NCBI RefSeq assembly: GCF_002159175.1 | Contig: NZ_NFGZ01000025.1 | Coordinates: forward strand, 1 to 43,038 | Direction of reading: 5' to 3' | Length of the DNA: 43,038 nucleotides | Origin: Flavonifractor sp. An92 | GTDB lineage: Bacteria; Bacillota; Clostridia; Oscillospirales; Oscillospiraceae | In this document: positions 14,681 to 22,886 of the stretch, in pieces | Position numbering within the stretch: the first letter of the stretch is position 1 | Layout: every line of letters begins with the position of its first letter | Made by a program: the position numbers and the translations under genes | Notes under the pieces: generated by a model | Seen by the model: the letters and a program-made list of their open reading frames with translations, nothing else | Databases searched by the model: none | Told to the model about the DNA's origin: nothing

Positions 14681-16072
14681 TCAATAGCCGAAGCCAAAGG
14701 GCCAGTTGAAGTAGGAGCCGCCGCTGCTGCCGCTGCCGCTCTGCTGCTCCTGCACGGCCTGCTGGCGCTGCTGGTTGAGCTCATCCTGCAGGTCGCTCAG
14801 GGCGTCCTGCCGGTCCTGATTGTCCTCGTCCAGGGTAAGGGTCAGGTCCTGCTTGGACCCGTCCCGGTAGATGGTGAAGGTGACATTGTCACCGGCCTTG
14901 CACTCCTTCACGGCGGCCTTCAGCTCGTCAATGGAGGTGATCTCGGTGCCGTCCACGGCGCAGATGATGTCGCCCTGCTGCAGGCCGCCCTTCTGGGCGC
15001 AGGACCCGTCCAGGACCGCCTCCACATAGGCACCGGCGGGGACGCCGTACTGGGTGGCGGCGGAGGACACGTCGGTCATCAGGATGCCCACGTTGGGCTT
15101 GCCGGTGACGTAGCCGTGCTCGATGATGTCGGTGATCATGCCCTTCACGTCATTGATGGGGATGGCGAAGCCCAGGCCCTCGATGCTGGCCTCGGAGGAG
15201 GAGCCGCTGCTGGAGAGCTTGGCGGAGGTGATGCCCACCACCTCGCCGTAGGCGTTGAACAGGGGGCCGCCGGAGTTGCCGGAGTTGATGGCGGTGTTGG
15301 TCTGCAGCATGTTCATGGTCTCACCCTCGCTGGTGGTGACGGTGCGGTCCTTGGCGGACACCAGGCCGTCGGTAAGGGACCAGGTCAGCTCGCCCAGGGG
15401 GTTGCCGATGGTGTACACGGCCTCGCCCACCACCAGGGAGTCGGAGTCGCCCAGGGTGACGGCGTGGAGGCCGGTGGCGTCGATCTTCAGCACAGCCACG
15501 TCGTTGTCGGCCTCGCCGCCCACCAGGGTGGCGTCATAGCTGGTGCCGTCCACAAAGGCCACCTTGATGGAGGTCGCGCCCTTGATGACGTGGTAGTTGG
15601 TGACGATGTAGCCGTCGGAGGAGATGACGAAGCCGGAGCCGGCGGCGGCGCCCTGAACGGGGAAACCGTAGGTGTTGGTGTCCACCAGCTCGGTGGTGAT
15701 GCCCACGCAGGCGTCCACATAGTTGGCGTAGATCTGGGAGGCGGTCATGGCCTCGCCGGACTTGACGCTGGTGGTGTCCACGTTCACCGGCTCGTGGGTG
15801 CCCTCATAAATGGTGGTGTTGCTGCCCAGGCGCTCGGTGACGAACCACACGCCGCCGCCGCCCACGATGCCGCCCACCAGGGCACAGCACAGGCTCAGGG
15901 CCACGATCCGGGCCGCGCCGGCCTTGCGCTTCTTCTTGGGGGGCTGGGGCACGCCGCCCTCAGAGACCTCCCAGGGATCGGTGTGAACGTGAAAATCCTG
16001 ACTCTCTATGGGATTGCCGGAGAGGTTGTTCTGATCCTCGTTCCGGTTGGGATCATAATTGCCGTAATACAT
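14681..16072 (-). CDS. HtrA/DegP-type serine protease
   Basis: A 463-residue membrane-anchored protease of the S1C family. A cytoplasmic Asn/Asp-rich tail ends in KKKRK (about 46-50), then a membrane helix (about 55-78). The protease domain carries His161 (TNYHVIKG), Asp191 (NDVAVLKID) and Ser267 (NSGNSGGPL). One PDZ domain (about 325-420) follows, then a Gln-rich coil and an aromatic C-terminus (NWPFGFGY). It would degrade misfolded proteins outside the membrane. AAGGAG precedes the ATG. I see no CtsR, CIRCE or other heat-shock operator in the 80 nt upstream, so it may be cotranscribed with ytvI. Confidence 0.95.
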   Translation of the reverse strand: MYYGNYDPNRNEDQNNLSGNPIESQDFHVHTDPWEVSEGGVPQPPKKKRKAGAARIVALSLCCALVGGIVGGGGVWFVTERLGSNTTIYEGTHEPVNVDTTSVKSGEAMTASQIYANYVDACVGITTELVDTNTYGFPVQGAAAGSGFVISSDGYIVTNYHVIKGATSIKVAFVDGTSYDATLVGGEADNDVAVLKIDATGLHAVTLGDSDSLVVGEAVYTIGNPLGELTWSLTDGLVSAKDRTVTTSEGETMNMLQTNTAINSGNSGGPLFNAYGEVVGITSAKLSSSGSSSEASIEGLGFAIPINDVKGMITDIIEHGYVTGKPNVGILMTDVSSAATQYGVPAGAYVEAVLDGSCAQKGGLQQGDIICAVDGTEITSIDELKAAVKECKAGDNVTFTIYRDGSKQDLTLTLDEDNQDRQDALSDLQDELNQQRQQAVQEQQSGSGSSGGSYFNWPFGFGY

Positions 16073-16152
16073 ACAAGTCGCTCCTTTTTCCTGTGTTCCT
16101 CTTGATGTGCCTTAAGGATAACCGGAAAATGTGTCTAAAGCGTGAAGAAACT

Positions 16153-17343
16153 TTACACGTTTTTTGAATTTGTTTCGTCGGCCGGACGATTCCGGAAAAA
16201 GGCCCACAGGTCCCCCGCGGCCAGGCGCAGGTCGGCGGCGGTGTTGTGGAAGACCCCCAGGCGGATGATGTTGATGACCACCATGAACACCACGGGGCCC
16301 AGCACCATGCCCAGCACGCCCCCCAGGCGCATGCCCACATAGATGCTGATGAGGGAGAGAATGGGGGAAAGACCGGTCTGATCGCCCACCACCTTGGGCT
16401 CGCCCACCCGGCGGAAGAGGGCCACCACGCCCCAGATGACCATGAGCTCCACGGCGTGGCGCACATCCCGGGTCACCAGGTCCACCACCGCCCAGGGCAC
16501 CATAACGGTGCCCGAGCCCAGGATGGGGATGAAGTCCAGCACCGCCAGCAGGAAGGCCAGCAGCAGGGCGTAGGGCTGCCCGATGAGGAGGAATCCGGCC
16601 AGCAGGATGAAGAACACCCCCACCGACAGGATGAATTCCGCCTTCACATACCCGCCGAAGGCGCTCACCGCGGCGGCGCGCACCTCCGAGAGGAGATTGC
16701 GCACCGGCCCGGGCAGCCGGTGGGTGGCGAGGTACCGCAGCCGGGGATAGTCCGCGGTGATGAAATAGGAGCCCATCAGGAACACCACCGCCGCCACGGC
16801 GAAGGAGGGCACCGAAGAGGCCAGCCCCGCCGCGCCGCCGGCCAGAGCGGTCACCAGATCGGGGAGGGTGTCCGAGGCCCAGGTCAGCAGATCCTCCCCC
16901 AGACCGTTGAGGGCCTCCTGGGCGGCCAGCCCCACCTGCTCGGGCAGGAGGGTGAACACGCCCTGGGAGAAGGTATTGATGGCGTCCAGGGTGGAGCTGA
17001 GCTCCCGCTCCAGGGAACTCCAGTCGGCGGCCAGGGCGGCGGTCTCCTGGGCGATGTTCCACACAAAGACCACGATCAGCCCGCCTGCCACCGCCAGGAT
17101 CAGCAGGATCAGCAGGATCGAGGTCAGCTTCCGGGACACGCCCAGCCGCTGGTGGAGGGTGCGCACCAGCGGGTTGAGCAGCCACGCTGCGCACAGGGCC
17201 AGCACGAAGGGCATCAGCAGGGACAGCAGCGGCAGGCCCACCCGCATCAGCAGCAGCCACGCCAGCGCCACCAGGGCCAGCCGGATGCCCAGGCGTGCCC
17301 ATAGTCTCCCACGTTCCCGCCAGGATAATTCCTGTGTTTCCAT
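16153..17343 (-). CDS. YtvI-like sporulation integral membrane protein (AI-2E transporter superfamily)
   Basis: A 396-residue polytopic membrane protein with about eight segments. Two closely packed hydrophobic segments lie near 20-60, then a long extracytoplasmic helix region (about 95-165), then the family core FIPILGSGTVMVPWAV and GLSPILSLISIYVGMRLGG. Family members include the AI-2 exporter TqsA, and in sporulating Firmicutes YtvI, which is expressed in the mother cell. Adjacent spoIIP favours the YtvI assignment. The transport substrate is unknown. Confidence 0.85.
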   Translation of the reverse strand: METQELSWRERGRLWARLGIRLALVALAWLLLMRVGLPLLSLLMPFVLALCAAWLLNPLVRTLHQRLGVSRKLTSILLILLILAVAGGLIVVFVWNIAQETAALAADWSSLERELSSTLDAINTFSQGVFTLLPEQVGLAAQEALNGLGEDLLTWASDTLPDLVTALAGGAAGLASSVPSFAVAAVVFLMGSYFITADYPRLRYLATHRLPGPVRNLLSEVRAAAVSAFGGYVKAEFILSVGVFFILLAGFLLIGQPYALLLAFLLAVLDFIPILGSGTVMVPWAVVDLVTRDVRHAVELMVIWGVVALFRRVGEPKVVGDQTGLSPILSLISIYVGMRLGGVLGMVLGPVVFMVVINIIRLGVFHNTAADLRLAAGDLWAFFRNRPADETNSKNV

Positions 17344-17386
17344 GCAGAGTTCCTCCTTATCATCGGTACAAAAGCCATGTGAGACC

Positions 17387-17395
17387 AGTATAGCA
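17387..17395 (-). promoter_or_regulatory. Extended -10 promoter element of ytvI
   Basis: TGCTATACT on the minus strand (TGn plus TATACT), about 44 nt upstream of the ATG at 17343. The -35 region is poor. Confidence 0.5.
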
Positions 17396-17431
17396 CGGTC
17401 GGTGGAAAGAATCGGGAATTTTTTATGAATT

Positions 17432-18604
17432 TTATTTTAAATTTAGAAATACCTGCCCCGCGGCCCGGGCGAAGCACCGGGCGGCCCGCAGGGCCTCCTG
17501 GAGGGTGTTGCCGTGGGTGCCCACCTCCACCAGCAGGGACCCGGGGGACAGGTCCTGGTTGTACACCGACCCGCGCAGGGTGATGGGCCGGGCCAGGGTG
17601 GGATAGAGGGTGTCCAGGCTCTTCTGCACCCGAAGGGCCAGGGCCAGGTTCTCCTGCCAGTTGGGGTGGCCGGAGCCGCTGCCCAGCACCAGCATGACCT
17701 GGGCGGTCTTTTCCCCGTCCACGGTGGTCACCGCCTTGTACACCGTCCCGTCGCTCCCCACCAGGGCGTCCCGGTGGATGTCCAGCACCAGGCGGATGGA
17801 GGGGTACTCCTCCAGATAGGACTGGATGGCCGCCCCCGAGCGGGAATAGGCCCCGTTGTACTCCGGGTAGTCGTAGAGGGTGCGGTCGTGGAGGACGGTG
17901 AGGCCCATTTCGGTAAACACCTCGGCCATTTCGTCTCCGACCCGCACCACATTGTACTTCTCGTCCAGGGTGCGGGAGTTGCCGTCGCTGGGGACGTAGA
18001 CGTCCTCCCCCTCGGGGGCGTAGGCCTCGGAGCCGTGGGTGTGGACCAGCAGGATCTGGGGCCCCGAGTCGTCCAGGGTGATGTCCACCCCGGCGTTCCA
18101 GGCGGCTTCCATGTCCACCGAGAGGTCGGTGCGGTTGTAGAGGTAGAGGCCCTCGGCCTCCTCATACCCCTCTCCCCCGCTGACCACCAGGGTGCGCTCC
18201 ACCGCCTGGACGCTCTCCCCCGCCGGCGCGGGCGTGGGGCTCCCGGTGGGGGCGGGCTCCGGCGTGGCGGCGGCGCTGGCCTGGGGCAGCAGGTCCAGGT
18301 TGGTGCCCTCCTCGGGCTCCTCCTCCCCCGCCCCGGACAGACCCCGCCGCAGCAGGGCCGACTGGTCCACCACCAGGCGCTCCCACAGGTCCAGCTCGTC
18401 CATCACGCCGCCCTGCCCGGCGGCGGCCCCCAGCTCGGAGCGCAGCAGGGCGGCGGCAAACTCCGGCTCGCCCCCCAGCGCCAGGAGGGCCTGTCCCAGC
18501 CCGCCGCCCGCCCCGGCCAGCAGGGCCACCACCGCCAGCGTGCCCAGGAAAAACGCGGCGCACCGCCGCAGGAGTCGTTTCCACAAAATCGGTCTCCGTC
18601 CCAT
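17432..18604 (-). CDS. Stage II sporulation protein P
   Basis: A 390-residue membrane-anchored cell-wall hydrolase: a basic N-terminus and membrane helix (about 12-32), a Pro/Ala/Thr-rich linker (about 105-135), then the SpoIIP amidase/endopeptidase domain with VHTHGSEAY (188-195) and DIHRDA, the expected zinc and catalytic motifs. With SpoIID and SpoIIM it thins septal peptidoglycan and drives engulfment. The partner spoIID is in the same window at 35346-36341, about 17 kb away. GGAAGGG precedes the ATG. The gene is on the same strand as ytvI but separated from it by the ytvI promoter. Confidence 0.94.
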   Translation of the reverse strand: MGRRPILWKRLLRRCAAFFLGTLAVVALLAGAGGGLGQALLALGGEPEFAAALLRSELGAAAGQGGVMDELDLWERLVVDQSALLRRGLSGAGEEEPEEGTNLDLLPQASAAATPEPAPTGSPTPAPAGESVQAVERTLVVSGGEGYEEAEGLYLYNRTDLSVDMEAAWNAGVDITLDDSGPQILLVHTHGSEAYAPEGEDVYVPSDGNSRTLDEKYNVVRVGDEMAEVFTEMGLTVLHDRTLYDYPEYNGAYSRSGAAIQSYLEEYPSIRLVLDIHRDALVGSDGTVYKAVTTVDGEKTAQVMLVLGSGSGHPNWQENLALALRVQKSLDTLYPTLARPITLRGSVYNQDLSPGSLLVEVGTHGNTLQEALRAARCFARAAGQVFLNLK

Positions 18605-18696
18605 ATCGGACCCTTCCTTTCTCTTGTACGTCTCAGCGCTATCCTATGCGCGCCGCCGCCGGAACAGAACCCATTCTGCCCGGGCTCGGGGGGTGC

Positions 18697-18724
18697 TTGA
18701 CATTTCTGCGGATTCCGATATAAT
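18697..18724 (+). promoter_or_regulatory. Consensus SigA promoter of the degV gene
   Basis: A perfect TTGACA and a perfect TATAAT separated by 16 nt, about 67 nt upstream of the ATG at 18792. The leader includes CGAAACG / GGCCGTTTCGGCC symmetry. Confidence 0.85.
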
Positions 18725-18791
18725 AGCGGCGAGTATAGCGTTTCGTTCGCCATGAACGGCCGTTTCGGCCAAGAAAGGATGAATTTCGCCT

Positions 18792-19634
18792 ATGATCCGT
18801 ATTGTGACTGACAGCACCAGCGATCTCTCGCCCCAGCGCGCCGCCGAGCTGGGGGTGGAGGTGGTGCCGCTGGCCGTCCACTTTGGGGAGGAGACCTTCC
18901 GGGACGGCGTGGACATCACCAAAGAGGAGTTCTATACCCGCCTGGCCCAGGTGGACACCCTGCCCACCACCTCCCAGGTGCCGCCGGAGACCTTTATCCA
19001 GGTCTTCCAACGCCTCACCGAGGGGGGCGACCAGGTGCTGGGCCTCTTCATCTCGGGGGCCATGTCGGGCACCAACCAGTCGGCCAACATCGCCCGCGGC
19101 ATCGTGGATGAGGACAACATCGCCATCGTGGAGACCGGCACCGTCACCTTCGGCCTGGGTCTGCTGGTGGAGACGGCCTGCCGTCTGCGGGACCAGGGCC
19201 TCTCGCTCTCCGAGCTGGAGCAGAAGCTGACCGAGCTGGCCGGGCGGGTGCGCCTGCTGGCGGTGGTGGACACCCTGAAGTACCTGAAGATGGGCGGGCG
19301 TATCTCCGGCGCCACCGCCGTGGTGGGCGGCATTCTGGGCATCACCCCCATCATCACCATCCAGGACGGCCTGGTGGTGTCGGTGGGCAAGACCCGGGGC
19401 CGCAAGGCGGGCTTCCAGTTCATCGACAAGTGGCTCCAGGAGAAGGAGGCCCCGGACACCTCCCTCCCCGTCACCTTCGGCCACTCCAACGCGCCCCAGG
19501 TCATGGAGGAGTGCATGGCCTACTTCGGTCCCAAGCTGGCCAGGGCGGACCTGCTGCCCAGCGACATCGGCGCGGTGGTGGGTACTCACGTGGGCCCCGG
19601 CGCCGGGGGCCTTGCCTTCTTCGTGAAGGAGTAA
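18792..19634 (+). CDS. DegV family fatty-acid-binding protein
   Basis: A 280-residue protein of the DegV/EDD fold. Characteristic segments are TDSTSDLSP at the N-terminus, PTTSQVPPETF (about 58-68), the ISGAMSGTNQSA loop, and TLKYLKMGGRIS with the glycine-rich helix start after it. Family members bind fatty acyl chains and, as FakB, present fatty acids to the kinase FakA. No fakA gene is adjacent. It is a single gene with a consensus promoter, so it is probably well expressed. Confidence 0.93.
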   Translation: MIRIVTDSTSDLSPQRAAELGVEVVPLAVHFGEETFRDGVDITKEEFYTRLAQVDTLPTTSQVPPETFIQVFQRLTEGGDQVLGLFISGAMSGTNQSANIARGIVDEDNIAIVETGTVTFGLGLLVETACRLRDQGLSLSELEQKLTELAGRVRLLAVVDTLKYLKMGGRISGATAVVGGILGITPIITIQDGLVVSVGKTRGRKAGFQFIDKWLQEKEAPDTSLPVTFGHSNAPQVMEECMAYFGPKLARADLLPSDIGAVVGTHVGPGAGGLAFFVKE

Positions 19635-19709
19635 CGCAGACTGCTGAAATGGGCAAAGGCTGGGCGGCAAGAAAGCAGCTTCCGGTACAGGAATCGCCCT
19701 CGGCAGAGT

Positions 19710-19733
19710 TTTGCCGCCCGGAGGCGGCAAAAT
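19710..19733 (+). terminator. Probable terminator downstream of degV
   Basis: TTTTGCCGCC and GGCGGCAAAA pair around CGGA. The T-run of the stem is on the 5' side for the plus strand, so termination efficiency is uncertain. It could instead be the first unit of the hairpin array that follows. Confidence 0.5.
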
Positions 19734-19747
19734 AAAATAGAAATCTG

Positions 19748-19882
19748 TTTTTCCCGGGGACATGCGCCTCGGGAAAAACACGTCTCAGCCCGCAAGCGTG
19801 CGCGTTCTGCGCGTGCGACGCAGCGGGCTGCGTCCCCTCGAAAACATGCTTGCATGTTTGAGAAGCGTGTCGAGGTGACTCG
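19748..19882. other. Array of closely packed hairpins in the degV-mntP gap
   Basis: Between degV and the mntP promoter lies a run of inverted repeats with no convincing reading frame. It includes GTTTTTCCCG/CGGGAAAAAC (19748-19780), CGCAGC/GCTGCG, AACATGC/GCATGTT, and CGTGTCGAG/CTCGACACG around a GTGA loop (about 19865-19886). It is followed by a strong terminator. It might be a structured RNA, an intergenic repeat, or a remnant of a mobile element. Confidence 0.5.
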
Positions 19883-19889
19883 ACACGCA

Positions 19890-19922
19890 AAAGACCCGCC
19901 GGGCCTGGCCCGGCGGGTCTTT
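19890..19922. terminator. Strong bidirectional terminator
   Basis: AAAGACCCGCCGGGCC and its complement form a 15-bp stem with almost no loop, flanked by A and T. It closes the hairpin array and isolates mntP from upstream transcription. Confidence 0.85.
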
Positions 19923-19936
19923 CTGCCCGCTTCGCG

Positions 19937-19965
19937 TTGCATAGACAGGACGATGGGTGTATACT
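19937..19965 (+). promoter_or_regulatory. SigA-type promoter of mntP
   Basis: TTGCAT, a 17-nt spacer and TATACT. The leader is about 42 nt and contains only a GCCCGG-AGGA-CCGGGC hairpin, too short for a yybP-ykoY manganese riboswitch. Confidence 0.75.
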
Positions 19966-20013
19966 GAAAGCCTGCTGTGCCCGGAGGACCGGGCAAAGGA
20001 AGGGAGAACGTAC

Positions 20014-20580
20014 ATGAATCTCTGGGAACTGTTTGTCATCGCCGTGGGACTGAGTATGGACGCCTTCGCAGTCTCCATCTGCAAGGGACTGTCCGCCGGG
20101 CGGGTGCGCCCCGGCCACGCCCTCACCGCTGGGGTGTGGTTCGGCGGCTTCCAGGCCCTGATGCCCCTGCTGGGCTGGGCGCTGGGCAAGCGCTTCCAGG
20201 CCCTCATCACCAACGTGGATCACTGGATCGCCTTTGTGCTGCTCTTCCTCATCGGCGCCAGCATGGTCTGGGAGTCCCGCAAGGGCGAGGAAGAGGAAGT
20301 GGACGCCTCCTTTACCCCCCGCGCTATGCTCCCCCTGGCGGTGGCCACCAGCATCGACGCCCTGGCCGTGGGCGTCACCTTCGCCTTCCTGAAGGTGGAC
20401 ATCGTCCCCGCCGTCAGCTTCATCGGCGTGATCACGTTCGTGCTCTCGGCGGTGGGCGTGTACCTGGGCGGCGTGGTCGGCGAGCGCTTCCAGGCCCGGG
20501 CCAAGCTCTTCGGCGGCCTGGTGCTCATCCTCATGGGCTGCAAAATTCTGCTGGAGCATCTGGGCTTCCTGCCCGGATAA
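20014..20580 (+). CDS. Manganese efflux pump MntP
   Basis: A 188-residue membrane protein with six predicted helices at the usual MntP length. The two conserved acidic signatures are visible: GLSMDAFAVSICKG near the N-terminus and ATSIDALAVGVTF after the charged cytoplasmic loop (RKGEEEEVD). It exports Mn2+ to prevent toxicity. ATG 20014 follows GGAAGGGAG. No manganese riboswitch and no MntR-like site is seen in the short leader, so control is unclear. Confidence 0.95.
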   Translation: MNLWELFVIAVGLSMDAFAVSICKGLSAGRVRPGHALTAGVWFGGFQALMPLLGWALGKRFQALITNVDHWIAFVLLFLIGASMVWESRKGEEEEVDASFTPRAMLPLAVATSIDALAVGVTFAFLKVDIVPAVSFIGVITFVLSAVGVYLGGVVGERFQARAKLFGGLVLILMGCKILLEHLGFLPG

Positions 20581-20619
20581 CGAAACGCCGCCGCCCCAAT
20601 TTGGGGCGGCGGCGTTTCG
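20581..20619. terminator. Bidirectional terminator between mntP and the esterase gene
   Basis: An 18-19 bp perfect GC-rich stem (CGAAACGCCGCCGCCCC with its complement) directly abuts the mntP stop and precedes the convergent stop at 20628. Confidence 0.85.
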
Positions 20620-20627
20620 TTGTCTCT

Positions 20628-21374
20628 TCATGGATTGCCCACCACATGGGGCAGGAAATAGCGGATCTGGCGCTTCCACCAGGGCCAGTCGTGGTCGGAG
20701 TCGGTGCCCCAGTAGTCCACCCAGGCGTGGATGCCCTTCTGCCGCAGCACCCCCTCCAGCCGCCGGGTGCCCGCCAGGAGCTGGTCCTCCCAGGCCCCCT
20801 GACCCACGCAGAAAATGAGGATGCGCTGGTTGAACATGGAGATATACGGGTGGTCCGGGGACATGCCGGAGAGGCTGGCGCAGGGGTCGTTGGCATACAC
20901 CACCTCATCCATATACCCGCCGTACATGTCCTGGGTGTCGTAGACGCCCGAGAGGGCGATGACGCTGTCGAAGAGGTCGGGGCGGCGGAAGAAGAAATTG
21001 GCCGCGTGGTAGGCGCCCATGGAGAAGCCGGTAGCCAGCAGGGGCTGGCCGCTGCGGTTGATCTCCCGGATGCGGGGGAGCAGCTCCTCGATGACATAGT
21101 TGTACCAAGCCTCATGCCGGCGGACCCGGTAATAGGGGTTGCCCCACTGGTCAGAGACGCTCTCGGCGTCGATGGTGTCCACGGTGAAGAGCTGGATTTT
21201 GCCGTTTTCCAGATAGTCCCCCAGAGTCTCCAGCATGCCGAAATTCTCCCAGTCGAAGAAGCGGCCGTTCTGGCAGGGCACCGCCAGCACGGGCTTTCCC
21301 CCGTGGCCGTAGACCTTGAATTCCATATCCCGGCCCAGGTGGAGGCTGTATTCCTTGTGGTACTCGATGTACAT
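20628..21374 (-). CDS. Alpha/beta-hydrolase esterase-like protein
   Basis: A 248-residue protein of the uncharacterised esterase group (COG4947-like). The nucleophile elbow GFSMGAYHA is about at residue 117, with aromatic-rich sequence before it (RRHEAWYNYVIEELLP). A late Asp/His pair (WGTDSDHDWPWW) probably completes the triad. There is no signal peptide, so it acts in the cytoplasm. I place the start at ATG 21374, preceded by GGGGAGGGG; the in-frame ATGs up to 21449 lie upstream of or within the promoter. Substrate unknown. Confidence 0.85.
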   Translation of the reverse strand: MYIEYHKEYSLHLGRDMEFKVYGHGGKPVLAVPCQNGRFFDWENFGMLETLGDYLENGKIQLFTVDTIDAESVSDQWGNPYYRVRRHEAWYNYVIEELLPRIREINRSGQPLLATGFSMGAYHAANFFFRRPDLFDSVIALSGVYDTQDMYGGYMDEVVYANDPCASLSGMSPDHPYISMFNQRILIFCVGQGAWEDQLLAGTRRLEGVLRQKGIHAWVDYWGTDSDHDWPWWKRQIRYFLPHVVGNP

Positions 21375-21420
21375 AGGCTTCCCCTCCCCGGTAACATGGC
21401 CCTTAGGGGCCTTTTTCGCT

Positions 21421-21449
21421 ATCCTACCATAAATTTTACCCCTCATCAA
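21421..21449 (-). promoter_or_regulatory. SigA-type promoter of the esterase gene
   Basis: TTGATG, a 17-nt spacer and TAGGAT on the minus strand. The leader contains a GGCCC/GGGCC hairpin (about 21400-21413). Confidence 0.65.
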
Positions 21450-21483
21450 GGGCGCGACTGGATGTTTTTGGCACTATTTACTC

Positions 21484-21512
21484 TTGCAGGCGGGGGGGCG
21501 CTCGACTATAAT
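21484..21512 (+). promoter_or_regulatory. SigA-type promoter of the ATP-grasp gene
   Basis: TTGCAG, a 17-nt G-rich spacer and TATAAT, about 58 nt upstream of the coding start. Confidence 0.75.
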
Positions 21513-21569
21513 GTGCGGATAGGAAGCGCTGAACAGCCGGTGCCGGGCCGTGAGGGCGCAGAAGAGAGG

Positions 21570-22769
21570 ATGAGTGTGTTGAATTTTGTCTTTGTATCGC
21601 CCAACTTCCCCGAGGCCTACCGTTGGTTCTGCATCCGTCTGAAGGAGAACGGCGTCAACGTCCTGGGCGTGGGGGATGCCCGGTATGAGGAGCTCCACCC
21701 CGACCTGCAGGAGGCCCTCACCGAGTACTACCGGGTGGACAGCCTGGAGGACTATGACGAGATGGTCCGGGCCCTGGGCCACTTCACCGGCCGGTACGGC
21801 AAGATCGACTGGGTGGAGAGCAACAACGAGTACTGGTTGGAGCTGGACGCCGCCCTGCGCACCGACTTCAACATCACCACCGGCCTGAAGGCCGATGAGA
21901 TCGTGAAATATAAGAGCAAGCAGCTCATGAAGGAGTATTTCCGGGCCGCCGGGGTGCCCAGCGCCCGCTGCACCGCCGTGACCTCCCTGGAGGCCGCCCT
22001 GGGCTTCACCGCGGAGGTGGGTTACCCGGTGGTGGTCAAGCCGGACAACGGCGTGGGCGCCACCGCCACCTACAAGCTCAAAAGCGACGACGATGTGCGG
22101 TATTTCTTTGACCACCTGCCGGAGGAGCCCTATCTCATGGAGGAGTTCGTCCCCGGTGTGGTGACCACCTACGACGGCGTGTGCAACTCCAAGGGAGAGG
22201 TCCTCTTTGCCGCCAGCCACATCTCCCCCGACTCCATCATGGACATGGTCAACGAGGGGGTCCCCTGCTGCTACTATGTGGACAAGGAGGTCCCGCCTGA
22301 GGTGGAGCAGGCCGGCCGCGCCGTGCTGAAGGCCTTCGGCGCCACCCGCCGCTTTTTCCACCTGGAGTTCTTCCGCCTCACCGCCGACAAGGAGGGCCTG
22401 GGCAAGACCGGGGACATCGTGGCCCTGGAGGTCAACATGCGCCCCGCCGGCGGCTTCACCCCCGATATGCTCAATTTCTCCCAGAGCGTGGACGTGTACC
22501 AGATCTGGGCCGACATGGTGGCCTTTGACGAGCGCCGCCACACCTACGAGGGCGGCCACAGCTACTGCGTCTACACCGGCCGCCGGGATAGGGTCCACTA
22601 TGCCCTGTCCACCGACGCCCTGCTGGAGTGCTACGGGGCGCACATCCGCCTCTTCACCCGCATGCCCGACGCCCTCTCCGGGGCCATGGGCAACCAGGTG
22701 GCCATCGCCTGCTTCGACACCGAGGCCGAGGTCAAGGACTTCGTTCAGACCACTTTCGCCCAGGCATAA
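21570..22769 (+). CDS. ATP-grasp domain carboxylate-amine ligase-like protein
   Basis: A 399-residue enzyme. The N-terminal pre-ATP-grasp part (about 1-110) begins NFVFVSPNFPEAY. The ATP-grasp core has YPVVVKPDNGVGATATYK (phosphate-binding loop, about 150-167), EPYLMEEFVPG (adenine hinge) and VALEVNMRPAGGFTPD (metal-binding Glu and Asn). Such enzymes join a carboxylate to an amine or other nucleophile using ATP; substrates are not evident. The start is uncertain: the ATG at 21570 has GAGAGG touching it, so the GTG at 21576 or TTG at 21579 (giving M-NFVFVSPNFP) may be the true start. It is a single-gene transcript. Confidence 0.88.
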   Translation: MSVLNFVFVSPNFPEAYRWFCIRLKENGVNVLGVGDARYEELHPDLQEALTEYYRVDSLEDYDEMVRALGHFTGRYGKIDWVESNNEYWLELDAALRTDFNITTGLKADEIVKYKSKQLMKEYFRAAGVPSARCTAVTSLEAALGFTAEVGYPVVVKPDNGVGATATYKLKSDDDVRYFFDHLPEEPYLMEEFVPGVVTTYDGVCNSKGEVLFAASHISPDSIMDMVNEGVPCCYYVDKEVPPEVEQAGRAVLKAFGATRRFFHLEFFRLTADKEGLGKTGDIVALEVNMRPAGGFTPDMLNFSQSVDVYQIWADMVAFDERRHTYEGGHSYCVYTGRRDRVHYALSTDALLECYGAHIRLFTRMPDALSGAMGNQVAIACFDTEAEVKDFVQTTFAQA

Positions 22770-22771
22770 AG

Positions 22772-22819
22772 AAAAAAGTGCGTGAGAGCCGCAGAATTGG
22801 CGGATCTCACGCACTTTTT
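22772..22819. terminator. Bidirectional terminator between ATP-grasp and methyltransferase genes
   Basis: AAAAAAGTGCGTGAGA pairs with TCTCACGCACTTTTT over a 16-nt loop, with T-rich sequence on both strands. It ends the gene at 22769 and the convergent operon ending at 22887. Confidence 0.9.
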
Positions 22820-22886
22820 CGATTTAAAAAATGTTCTATTTGGACCGGAAACCGGCATATTGCAGCAAGCCCGTCCCTGCGCCCGG

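Noticed and set aside
16073-16152. CIRCE or CtsR heat-shock operator upstream of htrA
   Set aside because: No inverted repeat of the CIRCE type and no CtsR heptad repeat is present in the 80-nt gap.
19975-20013. yybP-ykoY manganese riboswitch upstream of mntP
   Set aside because: The leader from the best promoter is only about 40 nt, and the conserved riboswitch core was not found there or in the hairpin array upstream.
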